DNA of 64,000 nt from Bostrychus sinensis (taxonomy: Eukaryota > Chordata > Actinopteri > Gobiiformes > Eleotridae). Each line of letters opens with the position of its first letter. Positions within the stretch are counted from its first letter, which is position 1. Both the position numbers and the translations under genes were made by a program. The stretch lies in assembly GCA_020698575.1 (NCBI GenBank), contig CM036248.1:17711229-17775228 (forward strand). The letters are read 5' to 3'. Below are positions 1 to 12,568 of this stretch, in pieces. The notes below the pieces were generated by a model. It saw nothing but the letters and a program-made list of their open reading frames with translations. It did not search any database and was not told the DNA's origin.

Positions 1-1335
1 ATGGCTCTATTTGCCCTAAGTCATTATCTTCTCTCTAGTCTATTATAGCTATCTCTTTAAAAGCCCCAAGATAAAATGTGATCAATTCAAAACTTAATGT
101 GCTTTAAATGAGCTTTTGTAGATTTCAGATTGCACATTGTTTTATGAATGACACCTGTTACCCTGTGGTGACAAATTTTGAATGTTTGAAAAGTTTGCAG
201 TGATATTCAGTGATGACAGTGTTTGGCATTCACTGAAAAAACACACAATGCTGTAGTAGGTTTATTATTTATTATTTATTTATGTGATATGTATAATTAT
301 CTGTTGCCTTAAACAAGTGTAAATATTGTCCTAGTGTATCAGGTCCTGAATGAATGAATGTGACCATTAAGAACACAAAAGCTCCCAAATAGCACAGACG
401 CAATAGTCCAGATGAGTGTGTGGTGGTGTTTTATGCAGCGGAACACACACCCTCATAACAGAGGATGGATCAATCAGGAGAACAACAGGCCCGGCCTGTC
501 AGCTCAGGCACAGTCTGAGCCCATCGATCCAGGGCCACATCTTATTGGTGTTCACTCTATTTGGGCTGCAACACACACCGCTCACAAACAATCCACTACG
601 TGACTCAGGAGCACAGGTAGGAATCCTTTAGAGTGGCTTTGGTTTGAGTTACAGCTCTACAACATGTATGATATGTGAGAAAGAGATCTTTGGGAAATAT
701 CATGGAATCTGAAATCTCTCAAACAGTCAGTTCAAGCTGACAAAGATCCTCTCTGTGTGTAGAAGACAGAAACAAACACATACAATAGAAAACTACTTTC
801 AAGGAAAAGGAATGAGTTTGAAGCGCTGTCAGCACTGTACTCCCTTGGGTTTTTGCCTGGTCCTGTGTGAATAAATCCCAAACCACTGATACGGGACTGT
901 TTTTTTGACCGTTTGCTCCTGTCCGATAGTAAATCATATCAACATCATCATCGGCATCATAATCATATAACTGTAATATGCTAATTGGAGATGTTCATTA
1001 ATGTCTTGCTGATCTTTTTCTTTGCAAACACAGTGTTTGCTTGTGTTTGACTATTGGCCTATCTATTTTAAAGTAAGGTCTATGTCTGTCTGGTGTGTCT
1101 TAGCTAATTAAAGCTAAATTATTGATAGCCTGGTGAATTATTCAGGAGGGATAATTAGATATAGAAACAATGGTAAACACAGGTAGAGGTTGGAGGAGTG
1201 GATGGGAGGAGAGCTGAGGGACAGTGTGGCCTTTCTTCCTCTGGCTCTGGGCCAGTCTCCCTCCTCCACCTGCTCTAGCTGCATCCCCACATCTTTATAT
1301 CATTCCCATCACTCCTAGCATGATGTCTGTCCTTG

Positions 1336-1445
1336 ACTCTGCACTCTTTTTTCCATTCTTCCCTTGCTTCCTTCCTTCTTCCTTCCTTCCTTCTTTCTAT
1401 CCTCCGATCCTTCCTTTCCCTCTCTTCTCTTGTACCTGCTCCCTT
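1336..1445 (+). repeat. CT-rich low-complexity tract (CCTT-like)
   Basis: This polypyrimidine stretch is built mainly from CTTC and CCTT units. It is a simple repeat; the short reading frames over it on both strands are compositional artefacts. Confidence 0.85.
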
Positions 1446-2615
1446 CACTCCTTCACTCTTTGCCGCACCCATTAGACTCCCCTTCTCCCTGTTGCTATGA
1501 CATTAGCTAGCTGTAGTGGTGTCAGGCTAGTCTTGAGGGATGAGAGTATGGAGCTAAGTCTTGCTCTTTTCATTTAATTACCCCTACCCCCCCTTCTGGT
1601 CCTGCCTGGTCCCCCCTGTTCATGTCCACCTCCTTTTCCTGTGCCTCTCATCATAATATTGTCTTTTTTCCGTATACCTGGTGCTACCTGTCTCTGTGTG
1701 CACTGACTCTCTGCCTGTCTATCTCCATCTCAGGGATTTAACATCACACCCACATGCTTCTTATGAAACCGTTCCAATCCTGCAGCTCCACCCCTTCCCC
1801 CCTGTTACTTCCCTTTTGTAATTTGGGTGTAAATGTCTCGTGGATCCAGCTGCAGTGAACATACAGCGGTTATGCATTGGCCTAGGCTTGACCTTGATCA
1901 CCACAGCGACGGTGCGGCTGCTCATTAGTGCTGGACTGGAGGAAGCAGTTGGTAATGAGGGAGCCCAACTGTCCTCAGGGACACACACATGCATACCCAC
2001 ACAGATGCCAATGCACCACTTCATATTAGCACTTGCATGCACCTGCTGACACCTGTGCTTATGCAAGATCTGGTACAGCTCGCCTCACACAACCAGCGCC
2101 TTGGTTCGGAGCACATCTCGGTCTCATGGCCCCCCACTCAGTTGTCTGCCTCACCTTCTGTTTAGTGTTTTTTCTTCTCTCCCACACACATTCTGCCTCT
2201 TCCCCCCGACGCTGCCTTCCTCTCTCTGTTCTGCCCACCAGACAGACCTCACGGACCTCGCTGCCCACTGACTTCTCAAAAGCCTGAAAACTCCGCAGTG
2301 TCGCCCTCTATTGGCCGTGCTCTCAGCCCACCCTTGAGGGAAATCAATAGAAATCCCCAAATGTAATCACTTATTTGTCAAAATAAAACCAGATGCAGAC
2401 CCTACTTTTGGGTACTTGGATCTGGGTTTGTTGCCTTTTGTTTTCTGTTGTCTTCAAGCAGTGAGGATACTTTGTTGAACATTGATCTAAGCTGTAAATT
2501 GAAAATAGTGGGACTGAGTCTGTGACCATGGCTAATACAAGGCTATCAAATTCGTCATATAATAAACAGTAAGTACGGCAGGTAGTAGAGTCAAAAAGTC
2601 AATATGTGTACAAAG

Positions 2616-2769
2616 TACTGTTAAATAGAGGTTAAAAGGAGGAATTAAATCTTCTTTTCCCAAAAAGCTACTGTTAAAAAGAGTTTAAAAAGAGGAATTA
2701 AAACTTAATTTCCCCCAAACTACTGTTAAATAAAGTTGTAAAAAGAGGAATTAAACCTCCTTCTTCCTA
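2616..2769 (+). repeat. 52-bp minisatellite, three units
   Basis: Three consecutive, diverged copies of a roughly 52-bp unit begin at 2616, 2668 and 2720. Each starts with TACTGTTAAA, continues through an AAAAGAGGAATTAAA core and ends in a CTTC/CCC-rich piece. The repeat was seen directly by aligning the three units. It is intronic and no function is suggested. Confidence 0.85.
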
Positions 2770-2829
2770 TCATCCAAAGATGTACCTATGTGAATTAGTG
2801 ACTTTATATAGCCAATAGGAAATCAGTGT

Positions 2830-2995
2830 GAGTGTGAATGATTGTTTGTCAGTGTACATCCTTAAGTCTTTGTCCTGCAACTAACTGGCTATTGTCCAGA
2901 GTGCACCCTTCCTCAAGCCCATAGTAGATGGAATTGGCTCCAGCAACCAATGGCCCCTTATGGGGTTAAAGAGAAGAATATGAATGAGTAAATTA
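2830..2995 (-). repeat. Interspersed LINE-tail-like repeat (family C), antisense copy
   Basis: The segment has the order found widely in fish genomes in antisense: 'ctggctattgtccagagtgcaccct', then 'cctcaagcccatag', then 'ggctccagc', ending near a GAATGAGT-type tail. Other copies in this window lie at 30965-31202, 42560-42785, 51040-51115 and 51905-52175. The family resembles 3' ends of fish L2/Rex1-type LINEs, but that assignment is from memory and tentative. Confidence 0.55.
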
Positions 2996-3336
2996 TAATA
3001 AATGATTTGCTTCTGTGTTGTTGTGCTACCCTCTAGGCAAAAAGTGACTTAATTCTGGTTATATTACAGGTAAAAATGTAAAATTCTCTTGGATGTGACC
3101 TATTTCAAGAAAGCTTTATGTAACAAAGTTACAACAAAGTTGCCAGTGTGATTGTACTTCAAAATAATTAGATTACTTACTTTTTGATGCAGGTTCCAGA
3201 ACAAAAATGTAGTGTGTAAGTACTTACAAAACCTAACTTGCAGTTACAGTTACAATAGTGATTTCCTACTCCCTGCTTTCGTGTATATCTAACCCGGCTT
3301 TTCCCTGTGCACATAATGGACACTGTAGTATCAATA

Positions 3337-4691
3337 GACCCTTCTCACACAGCGTCATCTGATCACGTGATTTCCATGGAGCCGCCATGTTGGATGGCAA
3401 AAGGCGGTTGTCACGGCCCGATTTGGATCCGTTCTGCTGTCTGTTAGCCTAACAAATTAAATTCGTTTTACTCATCAAAAATAGTTTAATGTGTCCTATA
3501 TCTGTGATAGCATCTACCAACTGTCTTTTGAAGTAAAAAAGTTAATGTTGCACTGTTTGACAAAGTTTATTCTTTAAAAAAGTCACATAAAAGATCGCTC
3601 CTGCTGTAATCGTCAAATAAAGTAAAAACCGATCTGAAGTCAGTTCTTACTGTGTGCTCAGGTTTATTAGCAGGGTAAACACATTTTCACGGACATTTAG
3701 CAAACTGGAGAGAAAAAGAAAATACAATGTTCAGGACAGCTTGGTATTTGTTCATTTTTGCCTGAGGATATGGTGAGTACAGGATTATTTTCACAACATG
3801 GAATACTTTTATGGAAATATATCTCAATATTTACTGATTGAGGGTTACTAATCCTGGATTGGACTGGTTTTAGACAGAAGCAGTGTTCAAAGGTAAAAAG
3901 TCTGTTTTTTCGGTTTGAGCATACTGAGGAATCGTCATTAATTACACATATGTCCTATTTTAAGCATAAAGTTATTAATTCCCATTTTGTACAGAACATA
4001 AGCTTTCTAACGATGTATATCATGTCTGTATTGACAAAATAATAACCGTGCAAATTGTGTTTTGCAGAGTTTCTTTCTGAATCTGGTCGCCACTACTTGA
4101 ATGAGGTTAAACATATATAAATCCTAATTCTCCATATCTCAGCAAATTTGCCACTTTTTAAGGCCTTAAATTTTGATTTATGATTTTAGACTTGTAAACC
4201 TCCGCGGAAAGCCTGCTTTATTTAAGTATTTATATTGCCTTTTCCTCATCTGGCTACTCACATGGACAACAGTTGTTTTAGGGCACTTTCCATACTAAAG
4301 GTCTGTCACCCATCCTGCCACAAAATATTGTTATGCCTCTAAGGAGCTCTCTGCCTCTTGTAAGCTTTTATATGTGCCCCTCTAAAGTGAGATTGTCGAT
4401 TGATTGACTAAATAATTGTAAACGTTGTGGTATTCCAAAGCAGATTGTGTGTTGAAGGCTGGTAAACTGTAATTTTGACATCATATGAGTCTTAAGCATC
4501 GACAAGTGAACATTTCTCTAAATATCGCTGTCTGACCTGAACACTTAACGTTAAGTATTGAAACGGTGTAGAAAGTGGTAAATATGAACTCAATTTCTAT
4601 ACATGATCACTAATCGCTAGCCAGCTACACCAGCTTTTTGCCATCCAAAATGGCAGCGCCAACAAACCAAGTCACGTGACTGAGAACGGTC
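3337..4691. mobile_element. Non-autonomous DNA transposon with long inverted repeats
   Basis: The two ends are related inverted repeats. The left starts TAGACCCTTCTCA and includes a CACGTG E-box and GCCGCCATGTTGGATGGC. The reverse complement of the right end starts TAGACCGTTCTCA and includes CACGTG and GCTGCCATTTTGGATGGC. The similarity runs about 55-75 bp, with roughly 17 extra bases in the left arm. A TA dinucleotide sits outside each end (3335-3336 and 4692-4693), which would fit Tc1/mariner-type insertion, though so short a duplication is weak evidence. The 1.36-kb interior has no transposase reading frame, so the element would need a partner for mobility. Confidence 0.7.
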
Positions 4692-5509
4692 TATAGCCGA
4701 TCTTTACACATTAGGTTTTCTTGCTTGCTCTTAAAAAATAAATAAATAGTAAACTCTCATGTACTGTATGTAGTATAAGAGAAATAAAGGAACGCTCTGT
4801 GACATTAGTTTACTCACTATTGTTAGGCTCCACAGTTCTTAATGCATCAACTGAGTTCATCCTCTCATCTTTTGGACAGTGTGGTCAATTAGCATAGCGG
4901 ACTAGCTGCATGTGACTATAAATCTGTTTCTAATTGTCATTCACAGTGAACCTTTAGCTTAGGAGTGATGAACAAACTTATTATCATCTCCAAGAAGAAG
5001 TTTATATAAAAATTATTATTATTCTGACAAAATTATGCACATTGTCATTCCAGAGTTTGTTTGAATAATCCTGCTCAATGCATCATTCCTATAACACCTT
5101 TTAGGTTCTCCTGCTAAAGGAATAACACAGTACTGCAGTATTTTCCAGCATCTCTAAGTACTTATCCAGGACCACATCAGTGACACTGACTGGTTTGTGC
5201 TTGTGTGTCTGTTAAAAATATAAAGAGTTTGTCCCAACATTTTAATACTGAAGAATCCTGGATTGCCTCACATTGCAAGAGCTAATCAAAGTCAGCATAC
5301 TTCCTCTAGTCAGACATCTGTGAACTCAAATGTGTTTCCCATTTCAGGCGTGTGAGCATGACGTCAGTGAATAGGTGCAGCGTTTGGCCTTAATTCTGTG
5401 TGCTCACCTCAAAAGCACCCTGCCACACAAGCACACACTGTTACTTTGGATTTTTGTTTGTTGCCTTGTGCACACTTTATCCTTGGCAGTATTTCCATAG
5501 ATATGATGT

Positions 5510-5883
5510 AGGGCTGCACAATATATCGCAAATTTACTGTTACTGCAATATAAGCAAATGCAATATCCTTGTCGTATGAAACTAAATGTATGGGAATTAT
5601 GCTTTGGTGCTTCATCTGATTTACACTGTCACAGTAAGTGTCCTATCAGAGCCTTCAATAAAACTGTTGTTGTGCACTAAAATATATATTATAATCAGTG
5701 TGCCTCAGTGGCTCACCTGGTAGAGCGCATGTCACATATTTGAGTGACCTGAGAATCCGAATCTAGCTCAAGCCAACGTACTCAGTGTCACCCCCCTCCT
5801 CCAAATATCACCAGTTACTTTTTATTGTTAATGTTATATTTAACGTACAGTGGTTTTCATTCTATTTTACATTGTCCAGCCCT
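5510..5883. mobile_element. hAT-type MITE ('AGGGCTGCACAAT' family)
   Basis: The terminal inverted repeats are AGGGCTGCACAAT on the left and its inverse, ATTGTCCAGCCCT, on the right, with one mismatch over 13 bp. The left flank GATATGATGT and the right flank GATATGTT suggest an imperfect 8-bp target-site duplication. The interior is AT-rich with ATATATCGCA-like sequence typical of this fish repeat family, and a SINE-like segment at 5698-5800 appears to be inserted in it. Related single ends occur near 16441, 33818, 36062 and 42280. Confidence 0.65.
5698..5800 (+). mobile_element. tRNA-derived SINE-like fragment nested in a MITE
   Basis: The sequence GTGGCTCACCTGGTAGAGCG matches an RNA polymerase III box A of a tRNA-type head (TGGCnnAnnTGGTAGAGC). 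It is followed after about 35 bp by a decayed box B region (gagaatccgaatc). A body with a pyrimidine-rich tract follows. The position inside an hAT-like element indicates a later insertion. It is not a functional tRNA gene, because no cloverleaf can be closed. Confidence 0.55.
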
Positions 5884-7247
5884 GATATGTTACATGTCTA
5901 AATTTGAGTGGACTGTCACAGTCTGATTGTCCACGCCACATCCGAACCACTGCTGCAAACATCACCAGAGCAGGGGGAGGGGCTCTGACTGTATTCAAAG
6001 TCATTGTGTAGCCTTAGTTTTTCATCACCTGCTGTTGTATTTGTGTGTGTAAGCAGTAAGGGAAAGAGACATGAGAATAAAAAGTACAGGTGTAAAAATA
6101 TGAGACAGAATATATGATATGGAAATCAACAAACGGTGTAGCAACACTATTATCAAAGGATGCATTTGTTTTCACAATATTAGAGGAAGACGCACAAGGA
6201 GCCACGCACTTTTGAATGACATCTCTACACCCTTACTACATGCAGAAAGAGGACTCAATAGTCATCAGTTGTAAGATGCAGTATGTGCCACTCATAGCTA
6301 AAGGCTTGCCTGCAGGAATTTAACTTGGCTAATCAGATGAAAACTTGCAGCCTCACATACCCACCCCTAAGGATGCTAATATGCTAATGGATTTGATGGT
6401 TAGGTAAATGGAAAACTGACTGGGTTGAATGCCGTTCTACTACACAATCTCATACTGGATCACATATTGTTTAATGCACTTTTTGCAGTTTTTGTTTGCA
6501 AAAGTGTGACATTAATAGGTGTGGCGTGGTTTTGATGGTCACTAAAGGGCCTCTATCTTAGTATGTCTGAGATGATTTAATGTCACAATCTCATAGTGGC
6601 TCAATTATTGTAGTGCATTTTTTTGTGTGTGCAAAAGAGTTGATTAAGTTGACAATGCAATCAATGTTTTATCAGTAATAACACCATCTCAGCTATAAAC
6701 CAGTGCTATAAGTTGTGTGTTGCTTTTTTCCTATTCTGCTAATGAAAACTGGTTAAATAATCAAAAGGCCATCCTCTGATCACGGGGCTCTCCTGAGACC
6801 TGTGCTAGAGCCTGTGGGGGGGTCAAAAGGGTGGAGAGCGCAGGCCAACACCCAGTTAAATCCCACACCTGATTGGCTCCCGTCGCTGCTGTGGAGACGA
6901 TCTCATTGGTCGTCACATCAAGCAGTCAGCAGCAAGCAGGTAGGGGAGGGTCTGGGCTCAGCTCTGTTGCTAGGTTACAGGTGTACCCAATAGATGTGGA
7001 GATACGGAGATGGAGTAGAGATAAAGACGGGGATGGGTGTGGATCTGAGCGCGGATGTGTTATGTGATTGTCAGCTGCAGGGAGGGGTCTTGGGGGCTGG
7101 GGGTCAGCAGGGCCGCGAGCAGTGAGACAGGAGAGGAGCCACTACGAAAGAAAGAGAGGAGTGATTTACTGCAGGAAAATTGTACTTATAAAAGGCACAG
7201 ATTTCTCATTTCTTTACTTTTTCAGCCTCCAAAGTGAAAGCATAAAC

Positions 7248-7320
7248 AAGTGGTTCTCAAACTGTGGTAGCCAAATATTTTCTAAGGTGATGATTGGTGT
7301 GAAAAGTTTGAGAATTACTG
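7248..7320. mobile_element. Very short hAT-type MITE remnant
   Basis: The left end is AAGTGGTTCTCAAACTGTGG and the right end AAAGTTTGAGAATTACTG, which are inverse copies of the ends seen at 33054-33252. Only about 73 bp remain. The flanks GCATAAAC and GCTTAGAC could be an 8-bp duplication with two mismatches. Confidence 0.5.
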
Positions 7321-8762
7321 GCTTAGACAAACATTTAAATGGACCAACTATGGCTGTGTGTCTTATGCTGTTTTTCTTGTTGGAACACATGTACATCTTG
7401 TATGATCTGCCTGAAAATGCCACACGCTCACAGGTTTTAATTATGACTGGCCGTGGCTCCCAGAGCTGTGGTTGTTGTGTGTAATTCATTTGGGTGCTGT
7501 TGTATTAATCACACACTGCTTCAGACAGTGCTGCTGCTGATAACAGCTGTTCCGCTACACTTAGATTGCAATAATAGAGCGGTCAGTTGCCACTAATCGG
7601 GGTCATTTATCAATCTGGAAGAACACACACACGTAGCCTGCTGATCGATGCCTCGGCCCGGCCCATAAGAGGGATTGATGGGTGTTTGGCTGGGCTTCAG
7701 TGTAGGCCTGTGTGCCTGGGCTGGCATGAGAGCGCCGGGCCACCGGAGCAATATATACACCCCACAGCTGTTATTTCTGTATAATTGTATAAAATAAAAG
7801 TAAACAAATTATACAAAAAAATAAACTGATCATTAATATACAACATACTATTGTATATAGGTCTATTAAGCATGATTACCTCACACAGTGGCTGGTGATT
7901 GTCACAGCTCTCAGAGGTTGTAGCTCTGATTATCTTGGTTGTTCTGTACATTGGTCCATTCCCATTCAATCATGCATTAGTGGTTTAAGTTAACACCTGA
8001 GTCAGAGTGTACCCCTGTAGCCCCTTGTAACTGCACATTCAGTGTGTTAAACTATATCCTTTATGTCCATCAATAAGATCATGATATGAGTTTTGTAGAA
8101 AACTAACTAAAGTTTTTCTTGAGAAATGAGACAAGGCAATGCAGATGTGAGGCTTCTCATTATGTTCATAATCCTTTATAATGCGTCTCTTATATTCGTG
8201 AGGCTTGTGTGCATATTCCTTCATTTACATACGGTAAAATTGGGATTTATGAGGCTTAGATAAACACACTGCCTTTAAGGCATGCACCTCCTCAGAGATT
8301 GCCCCTGGTGCACTGCCCTGAGGCCTGTTTGCTGAAGTCTTCACAATAGTGCTTTGGCATTGTCAGAAAAATGTAACACAACTTTAACCTCTTTCTATGG
8401 GCACATCCTGACTCAAAACTAACTTCCTTTTCATTCAGTAATATATCAGTGTTTTTGTTTTATAGGTCTGCACAAAAACAGTTCACCAAAGCCGGTTTAA
8501 CACATCCTGTGGGTGTTAATGTTCAACATGCAACACTGATGTCCAATTAGTATTACATTATTTACTCGTATCCATGTTGAAAGAAGAATAATTAAATATG
8601 TGGAAAAAGTGGAATAAACTACATGCACTGGGGGAGTACAGACCACATCATATCAGATCCGCTCTGGATTTACATCCACCTCTAAGTAATCATGTGTTCC
8701 TATTCCTAGTTCATATTTGGCCCTGTCTCACAAAGGATCTGTTTTAAAAATTCCCAGATTTA

Positions 8763-8915
8763 GGGGTATCCAGGTGTCACACCTGGTGGAGCGCATACTG
8801 GAGCGGCCTAGATTTGATTCCCGGCCTGGGCCTATTTGCTCCATTTTGTTCCCCTGTCTCTCTATTTCTAACCTTAAGGGAAAAAATAAATCTTAAAAAG
8901 TCCAAAATTACAAAT
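8763..8915 (+). mobile_element. tRNA-derived SINE
   Basis: The head contains a box A-like CACCTGGTGGAGCGCATAC and a well-kept box B-like GATTTGATTCCCGGCCTG. The body that follows (gcctatttgctccattttgttcccctgtctctct) and the tail with AATAAATCTTAAAAAGTCC are typical of a common teleost SINE family. The copy is diverged and is not a host tRNA gene. Confidence 0.7.
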
Positions 8916-9460
8916 ATTGTCTATTTGGAGTTATGCGCTAAGCTTAATATTGTTCCAGCCTGCTTAGTCCTAGCTGAATTATACTTTTTTGTTTATTATT
9001 AAAACATTTTTATTTCATTCACATATCTTCCTAAATCTTTTCTGTCATTCTTTTCACTTTACATCCGCAGCTTGTTTAGTTTTTGCACTCATCTATCTTC
9101 ATCCTGCTGCTGATATACTGTATAATCCCTGTTTGGACACAAAACACTGGGAGGGAGCTTGTGTCTCGATGAATAACAAAAGGAATGGGATGGTGAGACT
9201 AACTGTGTGTCTGGCTTCTGCTCTGTCTTGTGGTGAGTAAGTGCCAGCCTGTTAGCTTCTGTGTTATTCTGTCTGTCAGTATTTCTGCCCTGAACCATAG
9301 TTTCCACATATGACATGGTCAGGGCTACACCAGGTTTGCTTATGTTATTAATGGCTCTGAAGTCTGTTTAAATAATGTGCCATGCTGTCTTTTCAACTAT
9401 CCTCCTTTTTCCACCACCTGGGTCTACACTTGCACTTGTGAGAAAGGCTCAGGTAGTACA

Positions 9461-9700
9461 ACCCCAGTTCAAAAAAGTTGGGACACTGCGTAAAATGAAT
9501 ACATACCTACTTGAGGGCCTTAAGGTCACGAGCATCCAGTACATTCAATACTAGTAATACAGACTCTGCCTTAATTACTAAATTAGATGCAATAGCAAAA
9601 AAAAATTTCCAGCCTTTTGTTGCTTCGTCCCACATTTTTTTTAGATGTGTTGCTGCTGTCAAATTGAAAATGTGCTGTTATTTTTGAACAGCTGACAAGT
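9461..9700. mobile_element. Relic of a Tc1-like transposon, ends rearranged
   Basis: The left part has CAAAAAAGTTGGGACACTG followed by TAAAATGAATA, one end of a repeat also seen at 44825-45260 and 62385-62850. The right part (9630-9690) carries the opposite end in reverse orientation: gtcccacatttttttt, then gtgttgctgctgtcaaattg. The 3' module resembles the end of fish Tc1-like elements. No transposase is left. Confidence 0.45.
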
Positions 9701-10464
9701 TGTTGGTCTACTGTGAATAAAATAGGGGTAAATGGGTATATCATGGTATTCTGTTTACATTTTATTTACATTTTACACAGCATCACAGTGTTTTTGAAAT
9801 GTGGTTGTCTTTGTCTGTCTGTATTTTACAAGAAGAAAATAACGCAATGGTGAGAAATCTGAAAGCTGAAGATGACAGCAGAGGAGTAAAACCAACAACA
9901 AAAAAGCGGGAAAGGGGATGAGATTGATCTGTTTGACTTTGGAACCTGCGCTTGGGAGAATGAAGGGAAGTGTTCTTAGAGATAACAGAGGTTTATGGGG
10001 CTCACGAGGGGCTTTCCTGTTTATTCTGTCTCCTCTCCTGCTCAACCCCCTCACCCCCATTGTAGATGCACTGACATGATGCGTTCAAAATGTTAGTTGA
10101 ACTTTACAATTTGCAAATGATGTAAGGCAGTAAAAAGCAGAGAGACAAGGATGTAGCTGATGTGTGTGTGTGTGTGCTTACTGTGTTTTTTATTTGGAGT
10201 GACCGTTTTTAGAGACCACTCAGTGTAATGAGCTGAGCGCTGTGGCGAGACTGGGGCTGCTTTGCTAAGTCATCTGCAGCTTAAATCACACTGGCATCTG
10301 CGAGCACATGCACACAAATATACAAACTGACACGCACGTGTCTTTTAGTAAGATTTTGTAACTGTCCGAAAGACCATACACAAGACTGATATGGGCTACA
10401 GTGTATCAGTAAAACTTTTAATTCTTTGACTTGACTCTTGCTTGACTCTTGCAGTGTACTTTTT

Positions 10465-10615
10465 GTGCCAGTCCCAAGCCCAAATAAATGAAGAGGGGTT
10501 GAATCAGGAAGGGCATTTCATGTAAAACCTAGGTCAAATCAGTTTGCAAAACACTGCATGCTTGGGGGCAGACGGTTTGCTGTGGCAACCCCAGAAAGGA
10601 AAAATACATACAATA
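10465..10615 (+). repeat. SINE-like repeat ('GCTGTGGCGACCCC' family B), sense copy
   Basis: The ordered blocks are: gtgccagtcccaagccc, aaataaatgaagaggggttg, tcaggaagggcat, gtaaaacctaggtcaaat, cactgcatgcttgggggcag, and ttgctgtggcaaccccagaaagg. The same order recurs at about fourteen places in the window in both orientations. It is a widespread teleost interspersed repeat, probably a SINE body; its formal name is not assigned here. Confidence 0.6.
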
Positions 10616-12369
10616 CATTATAATGACAGGATGCTCTTATAGACCCCTGGTGTAAAAGGACTGTCTTCATATGGAGGAGCTTTTGCAGTAGCTCATTACC
10701 CCACCTAGTGGTAACATGTGGGAAAAAAAACAGGCATTCCAGGCATGGCACTTCTGAGTCCATGCAAGATCTATCCAGCATATTAACCTGGTAGGTACAA
10801 AATAAATCTACACAAACTGCTGCAATGCACTGTGTTAAGTGGTGATTTTTGTAAACGGCATAAAAGTAACTCAAAACTCATCTTATTGAAACTTTTTCCC
10901 TTTGTTATGCTTGTACTTTCTGCTGGTGGGTTTTCTCTGTGAATCCTGTCTGTGTAATATTTTTTTCTTCGTAATAGTAACAGACATTTATTGCTCTTTC
11001 TCCAAACTTGACTTCACACCAGTGTCACGCAAATCCCTTATCTACACATGGTTCCTTCACTATTTGCACATCCATCATTCACAAAATGTTAGCAGATAAA
11101 ACTTAAACACACATTTCTAAAATTGCTCATCCAGTTTAGTGCCTACTCTTAAGATTTTAGTAAATCAGGCCAGCCTTAAAGGAAGTCTTTTTTTTATTAT
11201 GTCCACAACCATATTTATTGCACTCATCCGCTGCCTGTCCTACATTAACATAATTACTGATCACTTCACTCTCTCTGAGCAAATAATTGAATTCAGTGAA
11301 TGAAACCGGATTAATTCTTTAAATGAACATGATTCTTATAAATCCATTTCCTCCTATGACTGCAGCAGAGAGGTTTGCCAGGGGTTATAAACATCTTTGC
11401 ATGTTTTAAATAGCTTTCCTTTCAGACTTAAAGATTAATCTGCTTTTGCTCGAGCCATATTTATAATCCTTACACCAAAACTTGGCTTTGCACAAAGCTT
11501 GGTGGGTGAGCATAAAAGTACAATTTACCGCTGATGCGATTAAATAAAATGCTATTAATATTTGCGGTGACGTCCCTTGTGCTCCTAATCTCTCCTCTCG
11601 CTAAAAGTGTGTCTAATTTTCCAAATCTGGCTTACTATTGTGCATTGCTGATTTGGTTATGACTCAAAGGGTGAATGAATGGAAGGGATACACAGTTGGA
11701 GTGAGTCACTATCAAAGCTATATTTGTGAGTGTGCAGTGTGTGGAGTTAGCCAGCAGTAGCGGGATCACGGCTCAGATCAAATACAGGCGTAGTGACACC
11801 AGATCAAACGCACACACTGGTACTGAGTGCAGGACTCAACCCAGTTTGACTTTGATCCTCACCACAACATCCGCTGCTCTGCCTCTGCGCCCCTCTCTCA
11901 CGTGCCCCCCCAGGACACTTACCCCGGACTCAAGTTACCCCTCTCAGATCTTCAGAATAGAGTGCAGTCTGTCTTCAAACGCAGAGGAGCTTCCCGTAGT
12001 AACCGGACACTCGCGCTGCACGTACGGTCCAGATTTGGAGCCAGCTGATCCGGGTTCAGGCCTCAGAGGGAGAGTTGTGGTTAGTGTCATGATCTAAATG
12101 GCCATGAGGGTAATAATAACCTACTGTTCTTCTATATGATCCGCCGCACTGCCACTGTGTGTTTGTTTTGCCCAAAGGTGAACCAGATGTGACTTTCATC
12201 ACTGGCCTGCTCAGTGGTGCAGTGTTTTTCTTATGATATTTAAGATTTACTCAAGGTAATTGTTCAAAATGGCGGTAATTTAGCCCCAGACTAAGCTATC
12301 ATTTTGAGTTTTTTATGTCAGCGCAATAATGTAAGTGGTGCGTGACCAAACTTGTCTTTTCCAACATAC

Positions 12370-12500
12370 TTTACATTTTAACTTTTTCAACAAATGCCCT
12401 TTCCAACACATAAGCATCACCATTAATATGGGCTTGGGGCCAGCACAAAGAGTACACCGGCTTGTGGCCTCTGTGGCTGGATGAACACCTTGCCTTTCTC
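12370..12500 (-). repeat. Family B SINE-like repeat, antisense copy
   Basis: Antisense blocks are visible: atgccctttccaacac, gggcttggggccagcacaaagagtac, and cttgtggcctctgtggctgg. They match the sense copies at 10465 and 45335. Confidence 0.6.
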
Positions 12501-12568
12501 AATATATTTTCTTCTAAAAAGTCCCACTTTGCCCAATAAAAACTCAAGCAAGAACATTTGAAACTAAG

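Noticed and set aside
5698..5800. Possible host tRNA gene
   Set aside because: Box A is good but box B is decayed and no cloverleaf closes; a SINE head explains it. The same reasoning applies at 8763 and 43931.
7068..7484. 138-residue reading frame
   Set aside because: It crosses a MITE remnant (7248-7320) and shows no conserved features.
11726..12097. 123-residue reading frame in a slightly GC-rich stretch
   Set aside because: Two overlapping frames are equally open, and neither resembles a known family or ADAMTS propeptide. It could be an unrecognised exon but there is no supporting signal.
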